From assembly GCA_018697195.1 (NCBI GenBank), contig CM031878.1, forward strand, positions 9,755,351-9,819,350: DNA of 64,000 nucleotides, written 5' to 3'. The notes beneath the pieces were generated by a model. It was not told the DNA's origin. It saw only the letters and a list, made by a program, of their open reading frames with translations, and made no database searches. Positions within the stretch are counted from its first letter, which is position 1. Each line of letters opens with the position of its first letter. Shown here piece by piece: positions 27,301-35,941 of this stretch. This DNA comes from Certhia americana (lineage: Eukaryota; Chordata; Aves; Passeriformes; Certhiidae). A program made the translations under genes and the position numbers.

Positions 27301-27652
27301 GCATTTGATGATATATGCCTTTACTCTGAGGTGTCCTACTTGCTAGCACATTGTACATTTCGACTTCCATCCCGAAGGTTCATTCAGGAGCTATTTCAAG
27401 ATGTTCAGTTCTTGCAGGTAAGTGGAGGGTGCATATGCATGAATGTACCAAAATGACTGGCTGGATGCAGGTTCCATGTCCTGAGTAACTGGGTAGGCAC
27501 ATCCTGTAGGAAACCATTTTGTGATGTCTCCTGGGTAAAATCTCTAGCAATATTAATACTCCATCCTTTCCTTCTAGATGCATGAGGAAGCAGAGGCTAT
27601 TTTGGCAACCCCAATGAAACAGCCTGTAATCGATGCATCAGCTGAGTCCTGA
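204..27652 (+). CDS. RICTOR: RICTOR, C-terminal 1,192 residues (21 exons, spliced; 5' part outside window)
   Basis: Rapamycin-insensitive companion of mTOR: scaffold subunit that defines mTOR complex 2, which phosphorylates AKT, SGK and PKC hydrophobic and turn motifs. Seen: 21 exons (102, 47, 136, 200, 127, 165, 77, 79, 110, 88, 93, 107, 230, 1030, 178, 85, 234, 153, 124, 139 and 75 bases) whose phases all agree and total 3,579 bases including the stop. The conceptual protein follows mammalian RICTOR from [14 protein letters not shown] to the C-terminal AES-stop, with very high identity in the helical-repeat half and more drift in the Ser/Thr-rich segment of the 1030-base exon. Human RICTOR is 1,708 residues, so about 515 N-terminal residues lie to the left. 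All introns are GT-AG. Counting back from the 38-exon human gene these would be exons 18-38 (inference). It converges on OSMR. Confidence 0.97.
1374..1457 (+). repeat. 84-base segment duplicated at 4578-4661 (source copy)
   Basis: Unique-looking RICTOR intron sequence that reappears, base for base, 3,204 bases downstream in the same orientation. Begins gatattaccaggaaactg and ends ccttatgtagttga. Confidence 0.97.
2696..2742 (+). CDS. RICTOR: RICTOR exon, 47 bases
   Basis: Bounded by tttctag and gtatgt. Encodes [15 protein letters not shown] plus two bases of the next codon; human has [15 protein letters not shown]. The next intron (2.9 kb) contains a CR1 fragment. Confidence 0.95.
4133..4690 (-). 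mobile_element. CR1 LINE fragment interrupted by an 84-base insert
   Basis: Antisense CR1 3' region: gatcatgaaaaagacctcaa, attccctgggcagttcacaa, cctccttttctccaggctga, cttttctggactcactccaa, then cctgtagtga. The CR1 resumes with ggggccc and aaaactgaac after the insert at 4578-4661. Limits approximate. Confidence 0.88.
4578..4661 (+). repeat. 84-base segment copied from 1374-1457 (derived copy)
   Basis: Identical at all 84 positions to 1374-1457. It interrupts CR1 sequence, so this is the derived copy. Flanked by TGTAGTGA on the left and ending in TGTAGTTGA on the right. Confidence 0.95.
4700..4796. repeat. AC/AT-rich simple sequence
   Basis: Degenerate ACAC- and ATAT/TTTATAT-rich stretch just beyond the CR1 fragment, including three tatttata-type units at about 4771-4795. 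Confidence 0.6.
5627..5762 (+). CDS. RICTOR: RICTOR exon, 136 bases
   Basis: Bounded by atatag and gtaagg. Encodes [20 protein letters not shown] through FLLESEE, near-identical to mammalian RICTOR. Confidence 0.96.
6331..6530 (+). CDS. RICTOR: RICTOR exon, 200 bases
   Basis: Bounded by ttgctag and gtgagt. Encodes [20 protein letters not shown] through CNVFQ; contains the conserved [14 protein letters not shown] stretch. Confidence 0.96.
7504..7630 (+). CDS. RICTOR: RICTOR exon, 127 bases
   Basis: Bounded by cctccag and gtaagt. Encodes [16 protein letters not shown] through KILTAATD, essentially identical to mammals. Confidence 0.96.
8829..8993 (+). CDS. RICTOR: RICTOR exon, 165 bases
   Basis: Bounded by tttgcag and gtgagc. 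Encodes [20 protein letters not shown] through LDEACEDK, a highly conserved ARM/HEAT-type helical segment. An antisense open frame over it is a shadow. Confidence 0.96.
9420..9496 (+). CDS. RICTOR: RICTOR exon, 77 bases
   Basis: Bounded by gttttag and gtaaat. Encodes [20 protein letters not shown] and LLLLL. Confidence 0.96.
9618..9696 (+). CDS. RICTOR: RICTOR exon, 79 bases
   Basis: Bounded by attacag and gtaatg. Encodes [19 protein letters not shown] through WQK; human has ERGYVAKQLEKWH at the end. Confidence 0.95.
10593..10702 (+). CDS. RICTOR: RICTOR exon, 110 bases
   Basis: Bounded by cttacag and gtaaat. Encodes EYNLKYVDLIEEQ-type sequence (here [19 protein letters not shown]) to RRSNQR. 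The next intron (2.5 kb) carries a tandem repeat and a long decayed CR1. Confidence 0.96.
10883..10951 (+). repeat. Three-copy 23-base tandem repeat
   Basis: Units at 10883-10905, 10906-10928 and 10929-10951. Each begins agag and continues with a variant of ctttaatataattt. Units 1 and 2 differ at only a few positions and unit 3 is more diverged. It lies just upstream of the recognisable part of the CR1 copy. Confidence 0.8.
10975..13100 (+). mobile_element. Decayed CR1 LINE ORF2 (endonuclease and reverse transcriptase remnant)
   Basis: A non-LTR retrotransposon copy in the same direction as RICTOR. Six-frame reading gives pieces in the order of avian CR1 ORF2. There are endonuclease-like blocks ([12 protein letters not shown] near 11000, [13 protein letters not shown] near 11410), a linker piece ([15 protein letters not shown] near 11890-11930), and RT blocks (ADWNLA near 12225, [16 protein letters not shown] near 12280-12330). 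The catalytic FADD box is at 12737-12748. [11 protein letters not shown] follows near 12790-12820. Many stops and frame changes show it is dead. The outer limits are approximate. From about 12960 it grades into GC-rich sequence that matches CR1 only loosely. Most CR1 copies in birds are short 3' pieces, so this length is above average. Confidence 0.85.
13240..13327 (+). CDS. RICTOR: RICTOR exon, 88 bases
   Basis: Bounded by ctaccag and gtgagc. Encodes [20 protein letters not shown] through LLESQ; mammals have [21 protein letters not shown]. Confidence 0.96.
14088..14180 (+). CDS. RICTOR: RICTOR exon, 93 bases
   Basis: Bounded by ccttcag and donor gttagt. Encodes [20 protein letters not shown] then [11 protein letters not shown]; human has RTPDLDKWEEIKKLKASLWAL. 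Confidence 0.94.
15027..15133 (+). CDS. RICTOR: RICTOR exon, 107 bases
   Basis: Bounded by ttccag and gtatgt. Encodes [20 protein letters not shown] through CEVLSVRG, strongly conserved. Confidence 0.96.
15794..16023 (+). CDS. RICTOR: RICTOR exon, 230 bases
   Basis: Bounded by atacag and gtaagt. Encodes [20 protein letters not shown] through [13 protein letters not shown], including the conserved VRHSR and [19 protein letters not shown] blocks. Ends one base into a serine codon. Read-through of the donor would stop at once. Confidence 0.96.
16852..17881 (+). CDS. RICTOR: RICTOR large exon, 1030 bases (Ser/Thr-rich regulatory segment)
   Basis: Acceptor tttcag, donor gtaaga. Encodes the mostly disordered, phosphorylation-rich part: [109 protein letters not shown]. 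The R-x-R-x-x-T site that in human is Thr1135, a known S6K/AGC-kinase target, is kept. The middle differs from mammals more than the flanks. Two minus-strand open frames across it are shadows. Confidence 0.97.
17882..21328 (+). other. Largest RICTOR intron in the window, 3.4 kb
   Basis: AT-rich. Holds the CR1 fragment at 19950-20260, and short direct repeats at 18043-18068 (two gtcagagaa units) and 18197-18234 (two attattaaagt units). Otherwise nothing recognised. Confidence 0.7.
19950..20260 (-). mobile_element. CR1 LINE fragment (ORF2 C-terminal end)
   Basis: Read on the minus strand it encodes [20 protein letters not shown] and [10 protein letters not shown], the usual last block of CR1 ORF2, followed by [13 protein letters not shown]. 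The plus-strand text shows the usual attaattc-type decay and cttccctgggcag. Located in the 3.4-kb RICTOR intron. The open frame is short and certainly not functional. Confidence 0.88.
21329..21506 (+). CDS. RICTOR: RICTOR exon, 178 bases
   Basis: Bounded by gttacag and gtttgt. Encodes [20 protein letters not shown] through [17 protein letters not shown], near-identical to mammals. Confidence 0.96.
22762..22846 (+). CDS. RICTOR: RICTOR exon, 85 bases
   Basis: Acceptor attccag, donor gtactg. Encodes [20 protein letters not shown] and RVFTSDAG; human has VKDIPYFQTKNIPPHDDRG. A relatively diverged linker. The exon begins with GTAAAG, which itself resembles a donor. Confidence 0.93.
24145..24378 (+). 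CDS. RICTOR: RICTOR exon, 234 bases
   Basis: Bounded by tctacag and gttagt. Encodes [20 protein letters not shown] through [17 protein letters not shown]; the conserved core is [11 protein letters not shown] and [17 protein letters not shown]. Confidence 0.96.
25472..25624 (+). CDS. RICTOR: RICTOR exon, 153 bases
   Basis: Bounded by atatcag and gtaagt. Encodes [20 protein letters not shown] through [12 protein letters not shown], matching the mammalian order. Confidence 0.96.
26300..26423 (+). CDS. RICTOR: RICTOR exon, 124 bases
   Basis: Bounded by ttactag and gtaagt. Encodes [20 protein letters not shown] through GHETGLLT. Confidence 0.96.
27279..27417 (+). CDS. RICTOR: RICTOR exon, 139 bases
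   Basis: Bounded by tgttcag and gtaagt. Encodes [20 protein letters not shown] through [13 protein letters not shown], the conserved C-terminal domain. Confidence 0.96.
27578..27652 (+). CDS. RICTOR: RICTOR last coding exon with TGA stop
   Basis: Acceptor cttctag. Encodes [20 protein letters not shown] then SAES and TGA at 27650-27652; human ends PIVDTSAES. Confidence 0.96.
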   Translation: MHEEAEAILATPMKQPVIDASAES

Positions 27653-28913
27653 CCTCTGCTCAGGCAGTGCTCTGCATATGGACTTTGAAATGCTCAGACA
27701 ACCTCCCACTGACTGGATAAAAAGTTTGGAACATCATCTTTGCAACCTTCCAGAAGCTACTGGTACCTGAAGGCTGAACTGAAAACATATTCTTCCTCAA
27801 CCAATTACTGGCACAGTCATTTGAGCCCTTTGGGGATTTATTAGACATTACCATAGTTTTAATAATAGTAATAACCAGTATATGCAAGAGCCAAGCACTG
27901 AACACCTCCACAAGTTTTCATTTCATTTTCTATCATAAACTACGATGAAATAGGACAACTTGCAGAGACATTTTTAATTGACTTCCGATTCTGTTCCAGA
28001 GAAGCAGAACGATGCCTTGCTTTTTAAATCCTGGATACCAGGAATCAGAGAGATGGGGGTGCATTCCACTGCCAGCAATGGGGAGCCATGCTGTAGTTGT
28101 GGGCACCAGGGGATTAATGTTAGCCCTTCTCTGTTGATTTTTGTACTGTTTATAACACTACTTTGGGGATTTGTAACTTCAGACAGAAAGAAATGCCTCT
28201 GAATCTGAGGTTGCATTAAGTTATTTTAATATTGCTATAGTTGTAAGACATTTTATTAGCAGTCTCTTCGATTTCATTGCATTTACATACATGTATCTTA
28301 TCTGAACCAGTTAAGGATTTTCACTACAATTTGATTTTCAAAACAAGTTATTTAAAACTTATAATGCTGAAATCAGATTGTTTTCCCTGAGTACTATGCA
28401 TGTGTTTGCAGTTTCTACACTCATGCTCATATAGTACAAATGTGGGTCTCACTCAACTACAATCCTTTAAAAAGCATGATTTGTATCAGATAAGCAAATA
28501 TTGTATAAACTGAACTTGAAGACATTTAATCATTGCTGGTTTTGTGAGGAGACTTAAGTATGAGTGTTTTCCAAGTTCCAAGGAAACAGCTTTTTATAAA
28601 AACAAAGGTTTATTTGAATTTTCAATGGATTAGTGATCAAGCAGCAGACAGTACTAATAATTGTAGTGAAAAGCCTTAAGTAACAAATTTTGGAGCAGCC
28701 GTACTTATAATTTTGTACTGGTATTTAAGACTTGTTGCAAATGATACAGTGACTGGTAATGATTGAAGTAGTTGCCTCTATCATGTTACTAGTGCCGTTT
28801 CTAAACTAGTAAGTGCAAGCTAAAAAAAAAAAAGTAGGAATCCCTGTCACTTTTATCATGGATCTAAAGATTCAGAAGCCTTTATATAAAGGTAGTATAA
28901 ATATATGCAAATG

Positions 28914-28921
28914 TGTATATA
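28914..28921 (+). promoter_or_regulatory. Pumilio-type element TGTATATA in RICTOR 3' UTR
   Basis: Exact TGTANATA match in transcript sense. A single 8-base match in an AT-rich UTR is weak evidence. Confidence 0.3.
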
Positions 28922-30295
28922 CAGTAGCATGGCCACCTTTGTTAGAATGCCTGTAATAGAAGGGATTACCCTTTGATTTTGATATAGGTGAATAATTCAG
29001 CTGGACTGTACTAAGTAGAACGTATTTTTATCCATTCACTCCTACCATTTTTTATAATTGTCAGATTAATACTTAAGTGAAATTTATCCTGATGCTCATA
29101 TCTCTGTTCTGACTAGCTATGCTACTGGAGATTTCAATAAGTAGTCCTGTGAACAGTAACACACAATTCCTAGTGAAACAGAATTTATTTGTTCTTATTG
29201 GAAATTTCATCATGTCGCATAAGCACTGCTTTGCAGCTATCACTTCACTGAATTCTTATGTGCACTGCATACCATCAGGTTCTGGTAAAGCAGACTGTAA
29301 GTTGCTGCTCATAGCCAAATTTAGTTCCTAAGATTATCTTTTCATGAGTTCCCACTGAATGGAGCAAAAAGAAACTGATTGAACTCCTCTATGGTCATTG
29401 ACACAGATAATGCTTCTGTGTGGCAAGACATGTTTGAAATGTTCAGAAAACACACCACAACAGTAACTATTGGACTTCTGGTCATAAGAAATAAATGCTT
29501 CTGTAAAACCAAAATGTCAATCACAGTAGACCAAATAGTGGTATAAACTCCAAAGGAAAATAATGTAGTTCTCCCACAAATGGGGATAGCGTATGTTATA
29601 CAGTAGTTTCAAACACTACCTCAGTTAGGCTAGAGTAGAAGAGATTTGTTTTAATAACTAAATGGGGTTACATCGAACAACTCCATGTTATTTTTCTGCA
29701 ATTAAGGCGAAATAAACAAGTTTTATCACCTGTATTTAAAAAACCCACCTCTGTTCATTTGTTAAGTTTAACCCATAGCACTTAATGTAGAAAGCATCAT
29801 AGGAAGGCCTCTGAGTATAGAAAGGTAAGCAAATATACTTTTGAAAGAATCTCCATCCTGGAATGCTCATGCATTCTGAATAATGCGCTTGTGTGGGGAT
29901 CCATGGCAACAGAAACTTGACATAAAAGATTATGGCTGCAAATTCAGTTATAAAGGGTGATTTTTCTTCTGAAAGTGTATGAGTGTCAGTAGATTTCAAC
30001 AAGTATGCATCAAGGATGTTAAGTCTGTATTGTACATAACATACATTTCTAGAAAATTAATTTACACACTGACATTAAGCTCACATTGATGTTTCACTTT
30101 AATTGGCAGATGAAGGGGATACTGTTATTGAAGGAAATTTATATTGGCTTAGTTATAAACTGTGAATTTCTAATTTTATAGTTCTCTTTTTTTTAAATGT
30201 CCCTTTCAAAGTCCTTATTTTGGGGTTTTATTTGTATCATGATAAAACTTCGAAAGCAAGCTGTAGTAAATAATGATTGTGCTTACATTAGCCCT

Positions 30296-30390
30296 AATAA
30301 AAGAATCTCTTCCACTTCTCCTAGGGAAGCTGACAGACCACCCAGTTTTATATTTCCAGTCTGAGTGATTGGTGATAACTGCTCAATAAA
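30296..30390 (+). terminator. Candidate internal poly(A) signals of RICTOR
   Basis: AATAAA at 30296-30301 and again at 30385-30390; the second is followed by GT-rich sequence (tggtaacgtgtgt). They could give a transcript with a 2.7-kb 3' UTR. Whether they are used cannot be told from sequence. Confidence 0.4.
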
Positions 30391-32175
30391 TGGTAACGTG
30401 TGTAACATTCACTTACACTGTATACAAATGCACTTGGGTTGCTGTGGCAAAGGAAACTCCTCAAGGACTCAACTTGCTCACACACAGTTGAGAGGTGGGA
30501 GCCGCTCCAGGAGGGAGAGGCTGCTTGTGCAACCAGTCACAATTAGCATCAGCTGCCTGATTCTCTTGGTCTGCTCTTACAGGCAGGGGAAATGGGAACC
30601 CTTTCCAAAGAGCAGAGAGCTGACTGACAGGCACCCAGGCACCTCCATGGAGGGAAGGAGGTCGATGCTGGGGGCTGAGTGTCTCCCTTTGTGGAGAACT
30701 TTTCACATCTCTGAAAATCAGAAATGCAGAATGCTCCCAGCTGCTGTGGATATCACTTGGAGCTGGAGATGATCAGGCTTTGAAGTTCTCAACTTGTATG
30801 TGGGGCCCCCTGGCATGTTGTGCTTGAAACAGTTGTTTTTCCTCATCTGACAGCTCTTACTTGACTGACGACTGACAAACACACCCTAAATGCACTCTGT
30901 GTGCTGAGTGGTGGTGGTTTTTCCCCAAGTGGAATTCTAAACAACTCACCAGTTTCGGGTGCATTGGCTCAGCACACCTGAGGTAAGCTGCCCTTATATA
31001 AACATTTATAAGGCACCTGTAAGAATCCTGCTTGTCTTTCTGATTTCACTTTGAAACATACCGAGTGGTTTGGAAAGAGAGTTGTAGTTGCAGTGAGACT
31101 GAAAACAAAACCAAAGCACCTCTCCTAGGTGCCTGAAGAGCAAGGTAGCTGTTCAAGAAATGACTGTAACCAAAACCTAGTGAAGAGGGAAGAGTTGCTG
31201 CTTTGTAGTCTGTGCCTTGGGCTAGGTGTTTGGCAGTTTGGGCAGCAGGAAGCTGGCAAAGCTTGTGAGTGTGAGCTCTGGTGCAGCAATCACAGCGCAA
31301 GAATTCTCACCAGCCTCTGAGGTCCTGCTGCTCTGAGCTGAACTGGAGCCGCTTGAAAGCAGGTCCAGCAACATTTTTTCTTTTTTAAGTCACACTTCTA
31401 TTACTGTGTCTTCATGAAAGGTATATGGGGTGAGAGCAAAATCTTACAACTGTAAAAGATTTTGAGGACACACTAGAAACTATGTTTTTATTTTTCTGGA
31501 GGTCTCCGGTCCACTTGTTTTTTTATTTTAACTCCCAATGCTGGTTCCCCGGAAAGTTTTGTTTTCAACAGATTGATAGTCATTAAAGAATGTGGATTTT
31601 CTTTGGGTTCTTTTTGTAGCGTAGATGGACAGCAATGCCACAGCATGCAGAAATTGCACATTTTGCTTGTGTTGCTTTTTAAAATACACTAATTTTTTTG
31701 CAAAATATAATTTATGCCAAAAAATGTAACGTCATTTTGCCACTGAATAGGGTGTTTCAGCACAAGATGCTATGTCTAAAGGGGAAAAAGGCTTTACACT
31801 TTGTAAATCTAATAGAAAAATAGTTCCAGTACTGGGCTGTCAGCATCTCTAAAACTGCATTACAAGAGATTATCTAAATTAATCATTCTGATCTGAGGGA
31901 AGGGATCGAGAAAAATCTCAATACTTATTCTCCCTGTCCTGTGTGGTCTTTTTTTTTTGTTTAGTAATACGCTGCTACATATTTGGAGGTTCTAGTGTTT
32001 GTAGGTCACTGAACAGACATTGAAATCTGATTTATATTGTATACCTGTAACATAGAAAGAAAAAGTATTTATATATTTTACGTAAGAATATTGCATTGAG
32101 CTGTGTATAATTTAAACAGAGGCTTGTCCCAAAATGGTATTGCCCACTTTGATTTTTTTTCGTGTTTCTCTTTTT

Positions 32176-32177
<2 letters not shown>

Positions 32178-32223
<46 letters not shown>
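32178..32223 (+). repeat. 46-base T homopolymer at gap edge
   Basis: Uninterrupted T run that ends exactly at the N gap, within the RICTOR 3' UTR and preceded by a further T-rich stretch. The true length is unknown. Confidence 0.95.
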
Positions 32224-32323
32224 NNNNNNNNNNNNNNNNNNNNNNNNNNNNNNNNNNNNNNNNNNNNNNNNNNNNNNNNNNNNNNNNNNNNNNNNNNNNN
32301 NNNNNNNNNNNNNNNNNNNNNNN
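32224..32323. other. Assembly gap (100 N)
   Basis: Exactly 100 N, the usual placeholder for a gap of unknown size. It lies within the RICTOR 3' UTR. Confidence 0.99.
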
Positions 32324-32401
32324 TTGTATACTGTGTACAGTTCATGTCTATGAGCATTAAAGGCCTCCTGAAACGTAGTCTTATCAAAGGGATGCGTTGT
32401 T

Positions 32402-32407
32402 AATAAA
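32402..32407 (+). terminator. RICTOR: RICTOR distal poly(A) signal AATAAA
   Basis: AATAAA followed about 25 bases later by GT/T-rich sequence (tagttgttctggtc), the usual arrangement for cleavage near 32425. Confidence 0.7.
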
Positions 32408-32566
32408 ATGTACTTAAACTTCTTATAGTTGTTCTGGTCTCCTGTGTACCTCTCAGCATTAGAAAGGGGTTGGAATTTAATTTATATTTGTAAGTAGCTA
32501 GTTTATGAGAACAATCAGAAGCTTGCCAAATATAATTTTTGGCAAAAATATGTTTTACAATAATGC

Positions 32567-32619
32567 TTTATTGTATATAAAAATAGAGACTCTTCAATAG
32601 TTCACACAACATTTTTATT
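32567..32619 (-). terminator. OSMR: OSMR candidate poly(A) signals
   Basis: On the minus strand AATAAA occurs at 32619-32614, followed by the GT-rich gttgtgtg, and again at 32572-32567. The first is the better candidate. Either would place the OSMR 3' end within about 200 bases of the RICTOR 3' end. ATTAAA hexamers at 35287-35282 and 35165-35160 would instead give a short 3' UTR. Confidence 0.5.
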
Positions 32620-35491
32620 TTAAAAATTTGACATACTGAGAATGATTTTCTATTATGTGATGGTTTAAGTATTAGAATTTCAACAACAGCTGTGAAAGCT
32701 GCATTATGAATTAAAAAAAAAAGGATTACAGTTTTGAACTCATTCAACCATTAATGCAAGACAGATGTTTTAATACATAAAAATTATACACACCTCCACA
32801 TATGCCAAAAATACTATAATCTTCAGTTCTGGTGCCTCCCCTCTTCCTGTGCCCTTTGACTGGCACAGAGGCATTATCCTTCCTGGAATCCACCATTTGT
32901 GTGCTTTTCATGCCCAGGAGATTTCACAAAGCAGCACTCATCAGGGCCAGGAAGCTGAAGGGTTTATAGGAAAAGAGCCAGCTTCTCCTTCCCTCACCCA
33001 GCAATCTGGAACGTGGTCAAGAGTGTCACTGCATCCAAATAATGGAATTTCATCAGAGCAGGATCTCCCTGGGAACAACCAGGGGATGATGGGGTGGGAA
33101 TTCAGCCAGGGCCATGTGTCCCACCCCACCATCAGGAAGGCACAACTGGCTGAACCCACAAACCTCTTCATTCACTTCCTGGGTGGAATTGCTGCAGCCA
33201 GGCCTCAGTGACAGCAGCTTTTTCAAAGCAAGGACTAGTTGTGCCTGGTTGCAGATGTCCCCATTGCACAAGGAACTGCAGCAATTTAAAAATTTAAAAT
33301 GCTTTGTGTGATACTCTGATTTCTCTGACTGACATCTGTATCTGAATTTGTTAGTTCATAACTCTTGATTTAGGATACCTTTCAACATTTTAGAATAAAT
33401 GCACCTTTTTCTGAAATGTACAGCTCATAAGTTTTGTACTGGTTGTGACAAAACAGCTCCCTTGTGCTTATTGGCCTTTTTTCCAATGTAGTAAAGCTTT
33501 CAAGCTACACAAGTACATACATTGTGATGAAGCACTCTGGAGAAGTAAATGTTCCCAGATACTGCGGTATCAAGCTTTCACATGCCTTGCTACTCACAGA
33601 TAAAGGGAGGAAGTTTTCCCTGGGATGTATCTGTCAAATAGCATCATCCATCCTTCTCCCTTACCCTCCCTGTTCTCTTGCCCTTCAGCAGAATGTGCCC
33701 AGCTGCGTTTCCTTACTTGGCTGGCTGGAGGCTGAAAGGAGGGACCATGTTTCAAACTCTTCTGTACTTCTCAAGCCTGTGAGCCACCTGCATCTGTGCA
33801 CAGCACACAGATGGATGTGGCACGGTGTGGACTGAACACCTCCAACCACATCTGCCCATCTCTGTGTCTGCATCTTCATACCTCCCCTCTTCCTGCCTGA
33901 AGACTTCTCCATCTGTCTGCAGTCAGTGCTTGTCTCAGCCCACAGGTTGTGCAAGCTCTTGTTTTCCTGTTGCAACACACCTTGTGACATTACAACAATA
34001 TCTGTAACCAACAGTATAAAAACTAGATGTGGTGCAGTATCAGAACTCACTTTGCAGGTGCTTAGTTTTTAGGACTATGATTAGTTAGTTAAACACAAGA
34101 AACACAAGTAACTGCATTTTAGCAAACTAGCTGAACTTCAAATTGTCAGACACCCCTCATTTTTTTCACCTTTGAGAACTGCTTTATGCTGTGCTTTTAA
34201 GTTGAAACCATCTCTTTGTGACATATTCCAAACAGCACTAAGGAGGCAAAACTAAAGGGTTTCTTATGCACTGAGGTTAAGCTTTTGAGATTTTCAGCTA
34301 CAATTCCAACTGTACTGCTTCATTACAAATGTACAATTTCCTGAAATAAAAATGAAAGGCCAAATTCACTGCTGCCTACTGTAGGGATTCTGAGTGCTAC
34401 AATAAGTATTTGTTCTGTTTTGGGTTTTTTTTAGCAGAGGCAAGAGAAGTGTTGGGAGATCTAGATGTATGCAGCCTGAATATGATGTTCTTCACAAATG
34501 GGATTCATACACCTGTGCTTCTGACTGACTTGTCTGGTTGCTTGCTTGGTTGGCTGGCTGGAGCTTGCTGTGGAAGTTCAGGGGCCAGTTCCAAAAGTTC
34601 AGTTCATGTGCACAGAGACCATGCCATGTAGTACCACTTCTGTCGTTCTGGAAAATTAAATCCTTTCACAAAACTCCCTACACCTCTTCAATGTGTAGTT
34701 CAGATGATTTTAAAGGGTCTTTAGCCAGAAAAGGCAGCAGTATGAGGAGCACCAATTACAAGAAATGGAAAGCAGGCTCTTCCCTATAAAAATCTTTTTT
34801 TCTGTGGTCTTTCACATATCAAGTGTGGTTAGGACACAGGTGAAGCAAAAGCAGGATGATCCCGGGATCTGGGTGCTCTAGGCAGCAGTCTTGGAGAAGT
34901 CAAAATTCCTTTGAAACTTCTAGGAATGAGCTGCACTGTGCGCAGATAATGCTTCTATGATGATTCCTTTCATCATTTGAGAGAGAAAATACAGCCCAGC
35001 CCCCAAATTGACTGGGCTGGGTAATGCTCTACACCCAGCAGCACAGTACCCATTGGCTGGGGTGGCCAGAGTACACAGAACACTGCAGAAGAAATTCACT
35101 CCTTGAGCAGCACAGCCTTCCCCCTTGTTTCATTTGTTCCTCTACTTTATGAATAAAGTTTTAATCTCTGCAAAATAAAGCAGTTCTCTGCATCAGCCTG
35201 TGATGCTGTGTGCATCAGTCTGTGATTGCTGTGATGTAACTTTCTGCATAATACAGGCCACAAACCAGCCTATAAATCTCATTTAATGCCCGTAATTTGT
35301 AATGGAACCATAACATATAATTCCTGTGTAAATCAGTACTCAAAACTAGTCCAGCAAAACAGCTTTGCTGTATTAATGGATGTCAGGCAGCTGGGCTTGT
35401 GAGAGCCCTAATCAAAAGAAGTGGTGGTTTGAGAAATTCCCATATATAGTGTGTAGCCAAACACTGGATGGACTCACTGGAGGACAGAACA
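32620..35491 (-). other. OSMR: OSMR 3' untranslated region (inferred extent)
   Basis: About 2.9 kb after the OSMR stop without a recognisable coding frame or repeat on either strand. Assigned as 3' UTR because the first good minus-strand AATAAA with a downstream GT-rich element is at 32614. Plus-strand AATAAA hexamers here (34346, 35153 and 35175 areas) have no gene attached. Confidence 0.5.
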
Positions 35492-35941
35492 TCAAAGCCT
35501 CTTCCCCAGGCAGTGTGCATCTGTTTGAGAGATGTATATCAGACTGTTCTTATTTTCAGCTGTTTCTCTGGTGGCTAAGGCTGCATTCTCATGAAAAATA
35601 CCTAAATAGCATTGTGGCTGGTACACCACCACTGCCTGATTTGTGTTGCCTGCTTCCAGTGTCTCCAGTACTTGGTAGGGATCAGATTCAACCTCAAGTG
35701 GAGAAGAATAAGCAAAATTCTCAAAACAAGTATGAGGTGTAGGTGTGGGTGGAAAATCTCTCACTACGTTTTCACTAGGGTAAATCGAGGAAGAATTGTG
35801 ACCACCAGTCTTATCTTCAGTTGGTGTTGAAGATAATGGGCTCCAGGTAAGAGGATGCAATTTCAGAGCTTCAGCATCATTGTCCATGGCTAGCACATCA
35901 GTAAGGCAGTCATTTATCTTCAGCACTTTCTCAGAATCAAT
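35492..35941 (-). CDS. OSMR: OSMR last exon: cytoplasmic tail and stop
   Basis: Acceptor ctcttgcag above 35941, TGA at 35494-35492. Residues 776-924, starting IDSEKVLKINDCLTDVL (compare human IIMNVSDCIPDAIEV). Includes CFENFAYSS, and tyrosines at 829, 853, 864, 882 (YQPQ), 887 and 911 (YISQ). Ends HCLGKRL, much earlier than the human tail. Confidence 0.93.
   Translation of the reverse strand: MDSEKVLKINDCLTDVLAMDNDAEALKLHPLTWSPLSSTPTEDKTGGHNSSSIYPSENVVRDFPPTPTPHTCFENFAYSSPLEVESDPYQVLETLEAGNTNQAVVVYQPQCYLGIFHENAALATRETAENKNSLIYISQTDAHCLGKRL

Larger units (their letters stand above)
27653..32430 (+). other. RICTOR: RICTOR 3' untranslated region
   Basis: About 4.8 kb without a credible coding frame, from the stop codon to the poly(A) signal at 32402. 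The length is comparable to the long mammalian RICTOR 3' UTR. It is AT-rich and contains internal AATAAA hexamers (30296, 30385), a Pumilio-type TGTATATA at 28914-28921, a 46-base T run and an assembly gap. The 3' end is inferred. Confidence 0.8.

Noticed and set aside
30365..30772. 135-residue open frame in the RICTOR 3' UTR
   Set aside because: No family resemblance, and it sits deep in a UTR. Chance frame.
32103..32403. Phe- and Lys-rich open frames around 32.1-32.4 kb
   Set aside because: Artefacts of the T run and the N gap.
33464..34050. Open frames of about 120 residues on both strands between the two genes
   Set aside because: Overlapping on opposite strands with no domain or conserved motif. 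Lies in the inferred OSMR 3' UTR.
35195..35235. Partial direct repeat gcatcagcctgtgatgctgtg / gcatcagtctgtgattgctg
   Set aside because: Short, imperfect and without context. Noted only as simple local duplication.
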